A stretch of 64,000 nucleotides of DNA, taken from positions 3,410,001-3,474,000 of the forward strand of contig NZ_CP128361.1 in the NCBI RefSeq assembly GCF_030345075.1. The letters run 5' to 3'. This stretch comes from Solwaraspora sp. WMMA2065. GTDB lineage: Bacteria > Actinomycetota > Actinomycetes > Mycobacteriales > Micromonosporaceae. The position numbers and the translations under genes are program-made. Position 1 is the first letter of the stretch, and every line of letters begins with the position of its first letter. Shown here in pieces: positions 37,323 to 46,366 of the stretch. The notes beneath the pieces were generated by a model. It searched no databases. It saw only the letters and a list, made by a program, of their open reading frames with translations, and was not told where the DNA came from.

Positions 37323-38972
37323 TCAGCCGTGCTCTTCCTGGTATCGCTGGTACGCCCCGTTGACCAGGTCGATGTACTGCTGGGCGTTCTTGCCCTCGAC
37401 CTCGGCGACGTAGGCGTCCCATTCGGACAGGTCACGCTGGCCGAGGATGAACTGCAGGGTCTGCTGCTGGACGTAGTCCTTCAACGGGGTCTCCCACAGG
37501 GTGGCCTGCTCGCGCTCCTCCCCGCTGAACGGCCTCGGCGGCGAGACCGGCAGGGTCTCCTTCTGCCCCATCGCCTCCTGGAACTTCAGCTCCTCTTCGG
37601 AGAAGGTCGACTGCAGCAGTTCGGTGGTGCCGCCGTAGGCGAACACCCCGTTGCTGAAGCCGAAGTCCTTCTGCAGGTGCTTGCTGGCGTCGGGGTTGAT
37701 TCCGATGAAGTCGATGTCGGAGTCGAGGACCCACTTGTCGGCGGCGTCCTTGGTGTAGGTGACGCCTTCGACTCCCCACTTGGCGAACTCCTGGCCTTCG
37801 TCGGAGTACCAGAGCCAGTCGATGAACTGCATCATCGCGACGAAGTTCTCGCTCTCCCGCGCCTTGCTGGAGATCATGATTCCGTTCTCCAGGCGGGAGC
37901 CGGCCTTGACCGAGCCGACCGGGCTGTCCGGCCGGGTGATCTTGGCGATGGTGGCGTTCGGGTTGTTCTGTGCCAGCGCCGGCCGGTAGTCGTTGACCAG
38001 GGTCTGCGCATTGGTGCTGATGACGAACGACTTGCCGGTGGCGAGCTTCTGGATCGCGGTGTCGTCGTCCTGGGTCAGGCTCTCCGGGTCGAAGAGACCC
38101 TCGGCGACCAGCGAGTGCAGGAACTCCACCATCTCCTTGTACTCCGGCATCGTGCCGGTGAAGACGAACTCCTGGGCCTGCCGGTTGAACGAGGCGTTCT
38201 GGTAACCCCAGCCGCCCATCGTGTCGTAGCCGTACGACGGGCCGATGATGTTCTGCAGCGCGCCCAGCGGGGTGGGGATGCTCCACCGGTCCGACATCGG
38301 GTAGACCTCCGGGTACGCGGCCTTCATCGCCCGCAGCATGTCCCGGAACTCGTCCCAGGTGGCCGGCTCCTCGAGGCCGAGCTCGGCGAGGATGTCGGTG
38401 CGTACGGCGATGGTGTAGTCGGTCCAGACGTCCTCGTGCAGACCGGGCAGCAGGTAGTACTTGCCGTCCTGCTGGCGCAGCGAGTCGATGTCACCCTGCA
38501 GGTTCCACTTGGCGACCTTGTCCTGGAAGTGCGGCATCAGGTCGACGTAGTCGCTGATCGGCAGGATCGCTCCGCTGGAGACGTACGCCGATTCCTGGCC
38601 GGGGTAGGTCTTCGGGATGATGAACGGCGCGTCGCCGGCGCCGATCAGCAGGCCTCGCTTCTGCTCGTAGTCGCTCAGCGGCACCTCGACCGTTTCGAGC
38701 GACACGTTGGTGCGCTCGGTCAGTTCGTCCCAGAACATCCACTCCTTGTCGATCTGATAGTTGGGGTGGTTGTTGTAGAGCAGCGAGAAGCTCAGCGCCT
38801 CGGTGGCGGTGAACTGGTCACCGAGGCCGTAGCTCTCCATGGCTCCGACCCTGTTGCCGTCCAGGTCCGCTGTCTCGGTGTCGCCGTCGCTGCCACAGGC
38901 GGCGATACCGAGTGTGAGGGCAAGGACGCCGGCGGCGACCGCTGCGTGGCGGTGCCGAGATCGTTGGAACAT
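37323..38972 (-). CDS. Extracellular solute-binding lipoprotein (LipO/YtcQ family)
   Basis: 549 residues. The ATG has AAAGGAAG upstream. The lipobox is LGIAAC with Cys26. The size and features (YAVRTDILAELGLEEPATWDEFRDML, partly conserved TYPGQESAYVSSGAILPISDY) match family 1 binding proteins that work with LplB/LplC permeases on oligosaccharides. With GH39 and GH42 downstream the ligand is probably a plant-derived xylo- or galacto-oligosaccharide. Confidence 0.9.
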   Translation of the reverse strand: MFQRSRHRHAAVAAGVLALTLGIAACGSDGDTETADLDGNRVGAMESYGLGDQFTATEALSFSLLYNNHPNYQIDKEWMFWDELTERTNVSLETVEVPLSDYEQKRGLLIGAGDAPFIIPKTYPGQESAYVSSGAILPISDYVDLMPHFQDKVAKWNLQGDIDSLRQQDGKYYLLPGLHEDVWTDYTIAVRTDILAELGLEEPATWDEFRDMLRAMKAAYPEVYPMSDRWSIPTPLGALQNIIGPSYGYDTMGGWGYQNASFNRQAQEFVFTGTMPEYKEMVEFLHSLVAEGLFDPESLTQDDDTAIQKLATGKSFVISTNAQTLVNDYRPALAQNNPNATIAKITRPDSPVGSVKAGSRLENGIMISSKARESENFVAMMQFIDWLWYSDEGQEFAKWGVEGVTYTKDAADKWVLDSDIDFIGINPDASKHLQKDFGFSNGVFAYGGTTELLQSTFSEEELKFQEAMGQKETLPVSPPRPFSGEEREQATLWETPLKDYVQQQTLQFILGQRDLSEWDAYVAEVEGKNAQQYIDLVNGAYQRYQEEHG

Positions 38973-39031
38973 CGGACTTCCTTTCGTGTGCGGAAGGCAT
39001 TCAGTCGAATGGGGCGGACCTGTCCGCAGCG

Positions 39032-39958
39032 CTACCCCTTGACCGCGCCGAGCATGATGCCCGACACGAAGTAACGCTGAATGAATGGATAGACCATGAT
39101 GATCGGTAGTACGGTCAGGATGATGGTGACGGCCTGGATGTTCGCGGCTGCCTGGGCGAGGCTGTCGCTGCTGCTTCCGGTGGAGGTCGCGGTGGTTGCC
39201 CCGGCGATCAGATTGCGCAGGTAGACGGTCACCGGAAAGAGTTCGGAGCGGTCCATGTAGAGGAACGCGGTGAACCACGAGTTCCAGAACGAGACCGCAT
39301 AGAAGAGCACCATCGTGGCGATGATCGCCTTTGACAGCGGGATGACGATGCGCCAGAGGATGCCGTACGTGTTGAGCCCGTCGACGGCGGCAGCTTCCTC
39401 CAACTCGGTTGGCAGGCTTTCGAAGAAGGCCTTCATGACCAGCAGGTTGAACACGTTGATCGCGTTCGGCAGCACGATCGCCCAGATGCTGTTCTTCAGC
39501 CCGAGGCTGGTGATCAGCACGTAGTTGGGGATCAGGCCACCGGAGAAGAACATGGTGAAGACGGCGATACCGACCAGCGCGCCCCGACCCTTCAGATCCT
39601 TTTTGGACAGAACGTAGGCGTAGCAGGTGGTTAGCACGATTGAGATGACGGTGGCGGTGACCGTGTAGACGATGGTGTTACGGTAGTTGGTCCAGAACAT
39701 CGAGTCGGACATCACCAACCGGTAGGTGTCCAGGTTGAACCCGCGCGGGATAATGTTGACCTGGCCGGATCGGATGTAGCCCTCGTCGCTGAGCGATCGG
39801 GCGACGATGTTGGCGAACGGGTAGAGCGTGACGATCACGACGCCGGTCAGGATGATGCCGTTGACCGCCCGGAAGATCTGGTAGCCGCGGGTGTCGTCGG
39901 GCCGTCGGGGGCGGCGTCGGGTCGGTTGGAACAGCTTGCGGGAGGCGTCGACGGTCAC
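39032..39958 (-). CDS. Carbohydrate ABC transporter permease, LplC/YtcP type
   Basis: 308 residues with six transmembrane helices. The EAA loop is ELEEAAAVDGLNTYGILWRIVIPLS. It ends SGIMLGAVKG, the typical LplC C-terminus. The GTG at 39958 overlaps the stop of the partner permease by four bases. No ATPase gene is present in the locus; such systems share an MsmK-type ATPase from elsewhere. Confidence 0.92.
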   Translation of the reverse strand: MTVDASRKLFQPTRRRPRRPDDTRGYQIFRAVNGIILTGVVIVTLYPFANIVARSLSDEGYIRSGQVNIIPRGFNLDTYRLVMSDSMFWTNYRNTIVYTVTATVISIVLTTCYAYVLSKKDLKGRGALVGIAVFTMFFSGGLIPNYVLITSLGLKNSIWAIVLPNAINVFNLLVMKAFFESLPTELEEAAAVDGLNTYGILWRIVIPLSKAIIATMVLFYAVSFWNSWFTAFLYMDRSELFPVTVYLRNLIAGATTATSTGSSSDSLAQAAANIQAVTIILTVLPIIMVYPFIQRYFVSGIMLGAVKG

Positions 39959-40947
39959 CACAGGCTTGTCCCCACCGTGCGACGGGCGATCAGGTTGGCG
40001 GACAGCACCAGGGTCAGCCCGATCAGCGCCTCGAACAGGCCGATGGCGGCGGCGTAGCTGAAGTTGCTGGAAACGACACCCATCCGGTAGAGGTACGTCG
40101 ATATGACGTCGGCGGTGGGGTAGGTCAGCGGGTTGTACAGCAGCAGGATCTTCTCGAAGCCGACCGCCATGAAGGTGCCGATGTTGAGGATCAGCAGGGT
40201 GATCATGGTGGGCCGGATGCCGGGCAGCGTCACGTGCCAGGTCTGCCGCCACCGGTTCGCCCCGTCGATCCGGGCCGCCTCGTAGAGGTCCTCGTCGATC
40301 GTGGTGAGGGCGGCCAGGTAGAGGATCGTCCCCCAGCCGACGGTCTGCCACACCTCGGAGGAGACGTAGATGGTGCGGAACCAGCCCGGCTGCTGCAGGA
40401 ACGGGATCGCGTCACCGCCGAACGCCCGGATGATCGAGTTGACCGTGCCGTCGACCGAGAGGATCTGCATCACCATCGCCGCGACGATCACGATCGACAG
40501 GAAGTGCGGCAGGTAGGACACCGACTGGACGAACCGCTTCACCCGGCGGGCGCGGACCTCGTTGAGCAGCAGGGCCAGCACGATCGGCAGTGGAAACACC
40601 ACGACCAGGGTGAGCGTGCCGAGGATCAGGGTGTTGGTGAAGACCTGCCAGAACGTGGGGTCGGCGAGGAACATCCGGACGTAGCGCAGGCCGACCCAGT
40701 ACTCACCGAAGACGCTGCCGCCGGGCTGGAACCGGCGGAACGCGATGACGTTTCCCAGCATCGGCAGATAGCGGAAGATCAGGAAGAAGACCAGCGGCAG
40801 GACGACCAGTGAGTAGAGCTGCCAGTCGCGGCGCAGCGCCCGCCGCCAGGTACGGGTCCGACTCCGGCCGCGTCGCGGTAGGTCGCCGACCGGCGGCAAG
40901 GGCACCTGCGCCTGCGGCGACGCATCGACCGTGCTGGGTGTGCTCAT
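39955..40947 (-). CDS. Carbohydrate ABC transporter permease, LplB/YtcQ-partner type
   Basis: 330 residues with six helices and the EAA loop DLYEAARIDGANRWRQTWHVTLPG. The ATG at 40947 is preferred over a GTG at 40959, whose ribosome site would be too close. It is the first gene of the ABC/GH39/DUF624/GH42 operon and lies behind a good promoter with a LacI-type operator in its leader. Confidence 0.92.
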   Translation of the reverse strand: MSTPSTVDASPQAQVPLPPVGDLPRRGRSRTRTWRRALRRDWQLYSLVVLPLVFFLIFRYLPMLGNVIAFRRFQPGGSVFGEYWVGLRYVRMFLADPTFWQVFTNTLILGTLTLVVVFPLPIVLALLLNEVRARRVKRFVQSVSYLPHFLSIVIVAAMVMQILSVDGTVNSIIRAFGGDAIPFLQQPGWFRTIYVSSEVWQTVGWGTILYLAALTTIDEDLYEAARIDGANRWRQTWHVTLPGIRPTMITLLILNIGTFMAVGFEKILLLYNPLTYPTADVISTYLYRMGVVSSNFSYAAAIGLFEALIGLTLVLSANLIARRTVGTSLW

Positions 40948-41025
40948 CCCAGTTGCCACCCCTCACGTCCGGCCCGCCACCGGCCCCCTGCCGGCAGCAG
41001 GGAACGCCTCGCGGGACACGTTCCT

Positions 41026-41036
41026 CGAAACTTTCG
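41026..41036. promoter_or_regulatory. LacI-type operator 1, CGAAACTTTCG
   Basis: A perfect 11-bp palindrome around a central C, located about 20-30 bases after the predicted start of the permease transcript. It matches the CGAA-TTCG type operators described for xyloside repressors such as BxlR in streptomycetes. The divergent LacI-family protein is its likely ligand. Confidence 0.7.
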
Positions 41037-41061
41037 GAAATATGTGCGTTACCTTGCGGGG

Positions 41062-41090
41062 AACCTAAACTCCCCGGCATGGTGTGTCAA
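41062..41090 (-). promoter_or_regulatory. Housekeeping-type promoter of the sugar ABC operon
   Basis: On the minus strand a consensus -35 TTGACA (41085-41090) is followed by exactly 17 bases and a -10 TAGGTT (41062-41067). The start would lie near 41055, giving a leader of about 110 bases that contains operator 1. Confidence 0.7.
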
Positions 41091-41212
41091 GGGTCACTGA
41101 ACCGGACCTTCAACTGCATAGAGTGCGCTTGACGACGCCCAGATGTCACCAAAGCCCTACTCATCGCCACCCCTGACACACACTGACCCCGGGTTACCAG
41201 CAGGTTCAGCAC

Positions 41213-41223
41213 CGGAAGTTTCG
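41213..41223. promoter_or_regulatory. LacI-type operator 2, CGGAAGTTTCG
   Basis: Differs from the inverse of operator 1 at a single base. It lies 21 bases before the LacI gene start, so the repressor probably controls its own gene as well as the divergent operon. Confidence 0.6.
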
Positions 41224-41244
41224 GTTACCTTACGTGAGGTACGC

Positions 41245-42318
41245 ATGACAGAAGCGCCGCCGCTGCCCCCAGCACCGTCGACTCCCACACCCGTCCCGAC
41301 CACCGACCCGCCGTCTCCGACGACCATCGCCACCATCGCCGACGAGGTCGGCGTCTCGATCACCACCGTATCCAAGGTTCTCAATGGTAAGGCAGACGTG
41401 GCGCCGCAGACCCGGGCCCGGGTGGAGGCCAGCCTGGCCCGGCACCAGTACCGGCGGCGGGCCCGACGCCCGCCGATCCGGCACGACCAGATCGACCTGG
41501 TCTTCCACGAGTTCGACTCACTCTGGGCGATGGAAATCATCCACGGGGTGGAGACCATCGCCAGCGCCGCCGGCATCGGTCTCAACCTGACCCAGCTCGG
41601 CGGCCGGCACAGCCCGTCGGAGGACTGGCTCGACGGCGCGGTGGTCCGGCGCCCGCTCGGCGTGCTCTTCGTCCTGTGCCACCTCACCGAGCGGCAGCAG
41701 GAACTACTCGCCCGCCAGCTCATTCCCTTCGTGGTGATCGACACCGACAGCGCCACGTCGGCGTCAGTGCCGACCGTCGGATCCAACAACTGGAACGGCG
41801 GGCTGATCGCCACCCGGCACCTGCTGCAGCTCGGGCATCGACGGATCGCCATCATCTCCGGGCCACGGGACGTACTGTGCGCTCAGGCCCGTACCGCCGG
41901 ATTCCGGTCGGCCCACGACGAGGCCGGCCTGCCGGTCGCGGCCGACCTTGTCCGGCACGGCGACTTCTACGTCGACGCCGGCTTCGCCCACGGGATGGCA
42001 CTGCTGGACCGCCCGGACCGGCCGACCGCGATCTTCGCCGGATCCGACATGCAGGCGCTGGGCGTGCTCCGGGCAGCCCGCCAACTCGGCCTGGATGTCC
42101 CACACGACCTGTCGGTGATCGGGTACGACAATGTGCCGGTCGCCGCCTGGACGGTGCCCGCGCTGACCACCGTCAACCAGCCGCTGCGCGACATGGCCGG
42201 CACCGCCGCGCAGATGTTGCTGGACCTGGCCCGCGGTGCCGAGTTGTCGACCAGCCGCATTGACCTGGTCACCGAGTTGGTGATCCGGGAGAGTACCGCC
42301 CCGCCACCGCCTGCCTGA
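41245..42318 (+). CDS. LacI-family transcriptional repressor
   Basis: 357 residues; ATG with GAGGT upstream. A Pro-rich leader precedes the helix-turn-helix (TIATIADEVGVSITTVSKVLNGK, near residue 33) and hinge. The sugar-binding domain has IDTDSATSASVPTVGSNNWNG, HLLQLGHRRIAIISGP and SVIGYDNVPVAAWTVPALTTV. It probably represses the divergent ABC/glycosidase operon and itself through the two CGAAACTTTCG-type sites, and releases them on binding a xyloside-like sugar. Confidence 0.92.
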   Translation: MTEAPPLPPAPSTPTPVPTTDPPSPTTIATIADEVGVSITTVSKVLNGKADVAPQTRARVEASLARHQYRRRARRPPIRHDQIDLVFHEFDSLWAMEIIHGVETIASAAGIGLNLTQLGGRHSPSEDWLDGAVVRRPLGVLFVLCHLTERQQELLARQLIPFVVIDTDSATSASVPTVGSNNWNGGLIATRHLLQLGHRRIAIISGPRDVLCAQARTAGFRSAHDEAGLPVAADLVRHGDFYVDAGFAHGMALLDRPDRPTAIFAGSDMQALGVLRAARQLGLDVPHDLSVIGYDNVPVAAWTVPALTTVNQPLRDMAGTAAQMLLDLARGAELSTSRIDLVTELVIRESTAPPPPA

Positions 42319-42356
42319 GCATTTGTCCACCGTGCATCTGTCTCCTGGGAGATTCA

Positions 42357-43349
42357 ATGCCCTCGTTTGATCTGCCGTTGCCGCAACTTGCGACGTACAA
42401 CCCATCTGTGGTCGAACCAGCCGACTTCGCGATGTTCTGGAAGTCGACCCTGGACGATGCCGCCAGCCGTGAGGTGCTGATCGACGTCCGCTTGGAGCCA
42501 ACGGACCTGCGCCTACTGGACACCTGGCAGGTGACGTTGCGCGGGTTCGGCGGCGACCCGGTCAACGCCTGGTACACCCGCCCGGCCGGGGTGGACAGGC
42601 CGCTGCCGGCGGTCGTCGAGTATCTCGGCTACGGGCGGGGCCGGGGCCTGCCGCATGAACGGCTGATCTGGCCGGTCGCCGGCTACGCGCACCTGTTGAT
42701 GGACACCCGCGGCCAGGGCGACCAGTACGGCAACGGCGGGGACACCCCGGATCCGCACCCCGCCACGGCCGGCGGCCCCGGGCCGGTGACCCGGGGGATC
42801 CTCGACCCGGCCGACTACTACTACCGCCGGCTGATCACCGACGCGGTCCGCGCGGTGGCTGCGGTGCGTGCGCTGCCCGGCGTCGATCCGTCCCGGGTGG
42901 TCGCGGCCGGCAACAGCCAGGGCGGCGGGCTCGCCCTGGCGGTCGCCGGCCTGGTCGACGACCTGGCCGCGCTGATCTGCACCGCGCCGTTCGGCTGCCA
43001 CTGGCAGCGGGCGATCGAGATCACCGACAACGAGCCGTACGGCGACATCGCCCGGTACCTCGCCGTGCACCGCGACGCCGAGCCGGCGGTACGCCGCACC
43101 CTGTCCTACTTCGATGGAGTGTTGTTCGCCCGCACCGCGGTGGCTCCGGCGCATTTCGGTATCGGGCTGCGCGACACCACCTGCCCACCGAGCACGGTTT
43201 TCGCCGCGTACAACCAGTACGGCGCCGGAAACGGGCGTTTGGAGCCACCGGCTCGGGAGATTCACCCGTATCCGTTCAACGGCCACGAAGGCGGTGAGTC
43301 GGAGCAGGTCCGCAGACAGTTGCGCTGGCTGCACGAACTGTTCCACTGA
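42357..43349 (+). CDS. CE7 acetyl xylan esterase / cephalosporin-C deacetylase family
   Basis: 330 residues, typical length. Catalytic residues: Ser187 (AGNSQGGGLA), Asp273 (GLRDTTCPP) and His310 (YPFNGHEGG). MDTRGQGDQYGNGGDT and the dimer loop are standard. It is intracellular and removes acetyl groups from imported short xylo-oligosaccharides. It follows the LacI gene by 38 bases in the same direction. Confidence 0.93.
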   Translation: MPSFDLPLPQLATYNPSVVEPADFAMFWKSTLDDAASREVLIDVRLEPTDLRLLDTWQVTLRGFGGDPVNAWYTRPAGVDRPLPAVVEYLGYGRGRGLPHERLIWPVAGYAHLLMDTRGQGDQYGNGGDTPDPHPATAGGPGPVTRGILDPADYYYRRLITDAVRAVAAVRALPGVDPSRVVAAGNSQGGGLALAVAGLVDDLAALICTAPFGCHWQRAIEITDNEPYGDIARYLAVHRDAEPAVRRTLSYFDGVLFARTAVAPAHFGIGLRDTTCPPSTVFAAYNQYGAGNGRLEPPAREIHPYPFNGHEGGESEQVRRQLRWLHELFH

Positions 43350-43395
43350 AACCGTCACCGGACCGGAGCAACAGTTCCACTCGAACCTCTGCCAG

Positions 43396-43635
43396 CTAGT
43401 CGAAATCCCGTACCATTGCATCGCCGAATGCGGCGTTCATGAAGACAATTCGACGCTCGACCGCGTCCGACGGCTGCATCGGCAGGTTCCGGCGCACCTC
43501 ATCGAGGATCAGGTTCGACCAACGCGGGACGTAGAGCTCTTCCTCCGCGAGCCGGAGTAACAGATTACACAGAGCATTGGGGATGAGGACGTTGGCATCC
43601 AGGATAGCGGTGAGCGGCACGCTACGCGACGTCAC
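43396..43635 (-). pseudogene. Truncated PIN-domain toxin
   Basis: The reading frame (GTG at 43635 or 43620) gives about 75-80 residues: LTAILDANVLIPNAL with the first PIN aspartate, then YVPRWSNLILDEVRRNL and FGDAMVRDFD, then a stop. Full-length relatives continue for about 60-100 residues with the second and third acidic clusters, which are missing here. The toxin should be inactive. It is directly downstream of its probable HTH antitoxin and overlaps its end. Confidence 0.7.
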
Positions 43636-44083
43636 GCTCGTCAGAGTTTGCCGGAGTGCCGTACATCCCGGAATCCACCGCATCCGCAGTCATCTCGGCT
43701 AGCAGTTGGCGTCGCGCGTGGCTCCGCTGTTGCTTGTAAGCGAGCAGACCACCTAGCGGAATCCGCCGGGAGGAGTTGGGTCTGGAATAGGGGATCTCCC
43801 CATCGTCCAGCAGCTTGATGAGAGTCGGCCGGGACACACCGAGCAGCTCAGCCGCTTCTCTTGTGGTCAACTCCTGGTCGACCGGCACAATTGCCACGCC
43901 CCTCCCAGAGGCAAGCACCTGCACCAGACGCGCGAATACCTCGCGCACCGACCCGGGAAGCTCCGTCTCGATGCCGTCGCGAACCAGCGCCAGCTCACGT
44001 CCCTCGGCCGTCTCGAGCAGATCAGCAAGTCGCGCCAGCTCCGCGCGCTCGTCCAGACCGGGCACAATCGCATCCCCGTTCAT
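43622..44083 (-). CDS. Excisionase-type helix-turn-helix protein, probable antitoxin
   Basis: 153 residues. The middle part LTTREAAELLGVSRPTLIKLLDDGEIPYSRPNSSRRIP is the MerR-like/excisionase helix-turn-helix used to bind DNA. An acidic helical N-terminus and a basic C-terminal tail flank it. This HTH with a PIN gene downstream is a frequent actinobacterial toxin-antitoxin pair. The partner here is truncated, so the protein may be left over. Confidence 0.8.
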   Translation of the reverse strand: MNGDAIVPGLDERAELARLADLLETAEGRELALVRDGIETELPGSVREVFARLVQVLASGRGVAIVPVDQELTTREAAELLGVSRPTLIKLLDDGEIPYSRPNSSRRIPLGGLLAYKQQRSHARRQLLAEMTADAVDSGMYGTPANSDERDVA

Positions 44084-44161
44084 GGCCCTCCTCTACGCTC
44101 TCAGACCATCAGCATCGCGCGAAAGCGCAAGAAGTGCAACCCAAAACCGACATATATGCCG

Positions 44162-44854
44162 TTAGTCGCGCAGGGCGTCGTCGAGGCTGGTCTCGGGTGG
44201 GCCGGGCAGCGCCGGATCCCGGCCCACCAGCACGTCGTACGCGGCCTTGACCGAGGCAAACCGTTCCCGGAACGCACCCCAGCGCCAGGCCCGCTCGAAG
44301 CGGCGTACCGAATCGTCACCGACGCCGACCGCGTCCACGCCGACCCGCCGGCAGACCGTGACCGCCCGCTCGATGTGGAAGCTCTGCGTCACCACGATCG
44401 CCTGCTCCACGCCGAAGACGCGGCGCGCCCGCAGGCACGAGTCGTAGGTGTCCAGACCGGCGTGGTCCTGCACGATCCGGTCCGCCGGCACGCCACGATC
44501 GATCAGCCAGCGCCGCATCGCGCCCGGCTCGTCGTAGTCCCACTCCCGATGGTCGCCGGAGACCAGCACCGCCCGGACCCGGTCGGCTTCGACCAGCCGC
44601 CGGGCCACCTCCAGCCGACCGGCCAGGAACTCCGACGGCGTGCCGTCCGGCCGGACCTGCGCCCCGAGCACCAGGGCGACCGGAGCGGCCGGCACGTCGG
44701 CCAGCTCGTAGACATGCTCGGCCGCCGACGCGCGGACCCAGTAGCCGCTGCCGGTGACCAGCAGCGCGACCGTGACCGCCGCCGCCGCGCAGACAACCAG
44801 TTTGCGGCGCAGCCACCTGGTTCGACGGGTCGGATGAGCCGGGGCGTCGTCCAT
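44162..44854 (-). CDS. SanA/YdcF-family (DUF218) membrane protein
   Basis: 230 residues. A single N-terminal helix (LVVCAAAAVTVALLVTGSGYWV) is followed by the DUF218 domain: APVALVLGAQVRPDGTPSEFLAGRLEVA, VLVSGDH, DTYDSCLRARRVFGVEQAIVVTQSFHIERA. SanA proteins act in envelope barrier function. A CATAAT -10-like box ends 6 bases before the ATG, with no Shine-Dalgarno, suggesting leaderless translation. Confidence 0.85.
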   Translation of the reverse strand: MDDAPAHPTRRTRWLRRKLVVCAAAAVTVALLVTGSGYWVRASAAEHVYELADVPAAPVALVLGAQVRPDGTPSEFLAGRLEVARRLVEADRVRAVLVSGDHREWDYDEPGAMRRWLIDRGVPADRIVQDHAGLDTYDSCLRARRVFGVEQAIVVTQSFHIERAVTVCRRVGVDAVGVGDDSVRRFERAWRWGAFRERFASVKAAYDVLVGRDPALPGPPETSLDDALRD

Positions 44855-44919
44855 GCCGTAATTATGGTCGACGGGCACGTCGCGCCCGCCGCTGGACACC
44901 GGCCGCGACAGGGAAGAGT

Positions 44920-46311
44920 GTGGAGCACATGGTCATCGAGCTGGGTCTGGCCAGCCACCCCGAGGCGCCGCCGCAGGCACCGGCCGGACGCTGGTGGCGG
45001 ACACCACGACGGGTACGGCTGGCCGCCGGCCGGGCCCGTCCGCTCGCCGCCGTCGCCGGCCTGGCGCTGCTGGCCGGCCTGTCCGGCGCGGCCCCGCCCA
45101 GCGGCCCGCTGCTCGTCCAGGTCGCCAGCCATCAGGTGAAGGCCCGGGACATCGTGCTCGCCGGGGACCGGCTGCTGGTCACCTCGGCTGCCGCGCAGGG
45201 CGCGGCGACCACCTGGCAGTTGTCCGCGTACGGCGTACCGGACGGCGCGCTGCGGTGGACGGTACCGTTCGACTCGGCGAGTTGGCGGCTGCGCCAGGTG
45301 CGCCGGACCGGTGACGTGGTGCTGGTCGACCCGAGGTCCGGTCCCGGCACCGGCTCGACGGTCATCCTGGACGCGCAGACCGGGCAGACCCGGTGGGTGG
45401 CACCGGACGGGCTGGTGCTGACCGACGACGGGCGTACCGCGCTGATCGACGAGCCGGACGACGCCGGCGCCACCTCGTCGACGCTGCGTGCGGTCGACGT
45501 GGCGACCGGCGACGAGCTGTGGCGGGCCGACCTGTCCGTGCCGACCGAGGTGCTGGCCGGGACCGCCGGGCAGGCGCTGCTGGTCGGCACCGACGGCCGG
45601 GCCCAGGTACGCGACGGGCGCGACGGCACGATGCTGCGTACCGCCGATCTGGGTGAGGTGTCCCGGCCGGACACCATGGCCGGCACGCTGCTGCTGCGCC
45701 AGTGGCGCGGCGGTGAGCTGGGGGTCACCGGCTACGACCCGGCGACGTTGCGGCAGCTGTGGCACCGGCCGGTGCGGTACGGACCGGGCCGGATCACCGG
45801 GTGCGGCGAGCTGATCTGCTTCCCGGACGACACCCGGATCGAGGCGGTCGACCCGTTGACCGGCCGGACGGTGTGGCGGGTGCCGGCTGACCTGGTGGTC
45901 GACTTCGACAGCTACCTGGTGGCGTACAGCGTCTCGGCCGACGGCGGGTCCGGCGCCGCAGCGGACGGCGACGGTCGCGGGTATCCCGCGTCGGTGGCGG
46001 TGGCGGATGCCAGCGCCGAGGCAGGTTCGGGCAGCGGGCGGATCATCGACCCGCGGACCGGGCGGACCCTGCTGCCGTTGAGCGCCTGGGAGATTGAGTT
46101 GGAGGGGCGCGGCGACGCGACGTTCGTCGGCTACCGGCAGCTGACCGAGACCGGACCGGCGTGGCTTGCGGTACTGGCGCCGGCCGGTCCGGAGACGGTA
46201 CGCATGGTCGGTAGCGTTCCCGGACCGGTCGGCGGCTGTGTCGGCGACCGCGGCACGATCGTCTGCCGGCTGGGTGCCGACGCGATCAGCATCTGGCACT
46301 ACGAGCTCTGA
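44920..46311 (+). CDS. PQQ-like beta-propeller repeat protein, membrane anchored
   Basis: 463 residues from a GTG (an ATG three codons later is possible). One N-terminal helix (PLAAVAGLALLAGLSG) anchors an extracytoplasmic propeller with repeated blades such as LDAQTGQTRWVAPDG, VDVATGDELWRADL, YDPATLRQLWHRPV and VDPLTGRTVWRVPADL. No cofactor or enzyme motif is visible. Role unknown. Confidence 0.8.
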   Translation: MEHMVIELGLASHPEAPPQAPAGRWWRTPRRVRLAAGRARPLAAVAGLALLAGLSGAAPPSGPLLVQVASHQVKARDIVLAGDRLLVTSAAAQGAATTWQLSAYGVPDGALRWTVPFDSASWRLRQVRRTGDVVLVDPRSGPGTGSTVILDAQTGQTRWVAPDGLVLTDDGRTALIDEPDDAGATSSTLRAVDVATGDELWRADLSVPTEVLAGTAGQALLVGTDGRAQVRDGRDGTMLRTADLGEVSRPDTMAGTLLLRQWRGGELGVTGYDPATLRQLWHRPVRYGPGRITGCGELICFPDDTRIEAVDPLTGRTVWRVPADLVVDFDSYLVAYSVSADGGSGAAADGDGRGYPASVAVADASAEAGSGSGRIIDPRTGRTLLPLSAWEIELEGRGDATFVGYRQLTETGPAWLAVLAPAGPETVRMVGSVPGPVGGCVGDRGTIVCRLGADAISIWHYEL

Positions 46312-46338
46312 CCCGGGGGGCCGGGCCGGCCCGGGTCA
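46309..46338. terminator. Hairpin terminator between convergent genes
   Basis: TGACCCGGG and CCCGGGTCA form a 9-bp stem around 12 GC-rich bases. The left arm begins in the stop codon of the propeller gene. It also lies after the stop of the convergent siderophore-binding protein. Confidence 0.55.
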
Positions 46339-46366
46339 GGCGAACCGACCCGGGCCGGGTAGCCGT

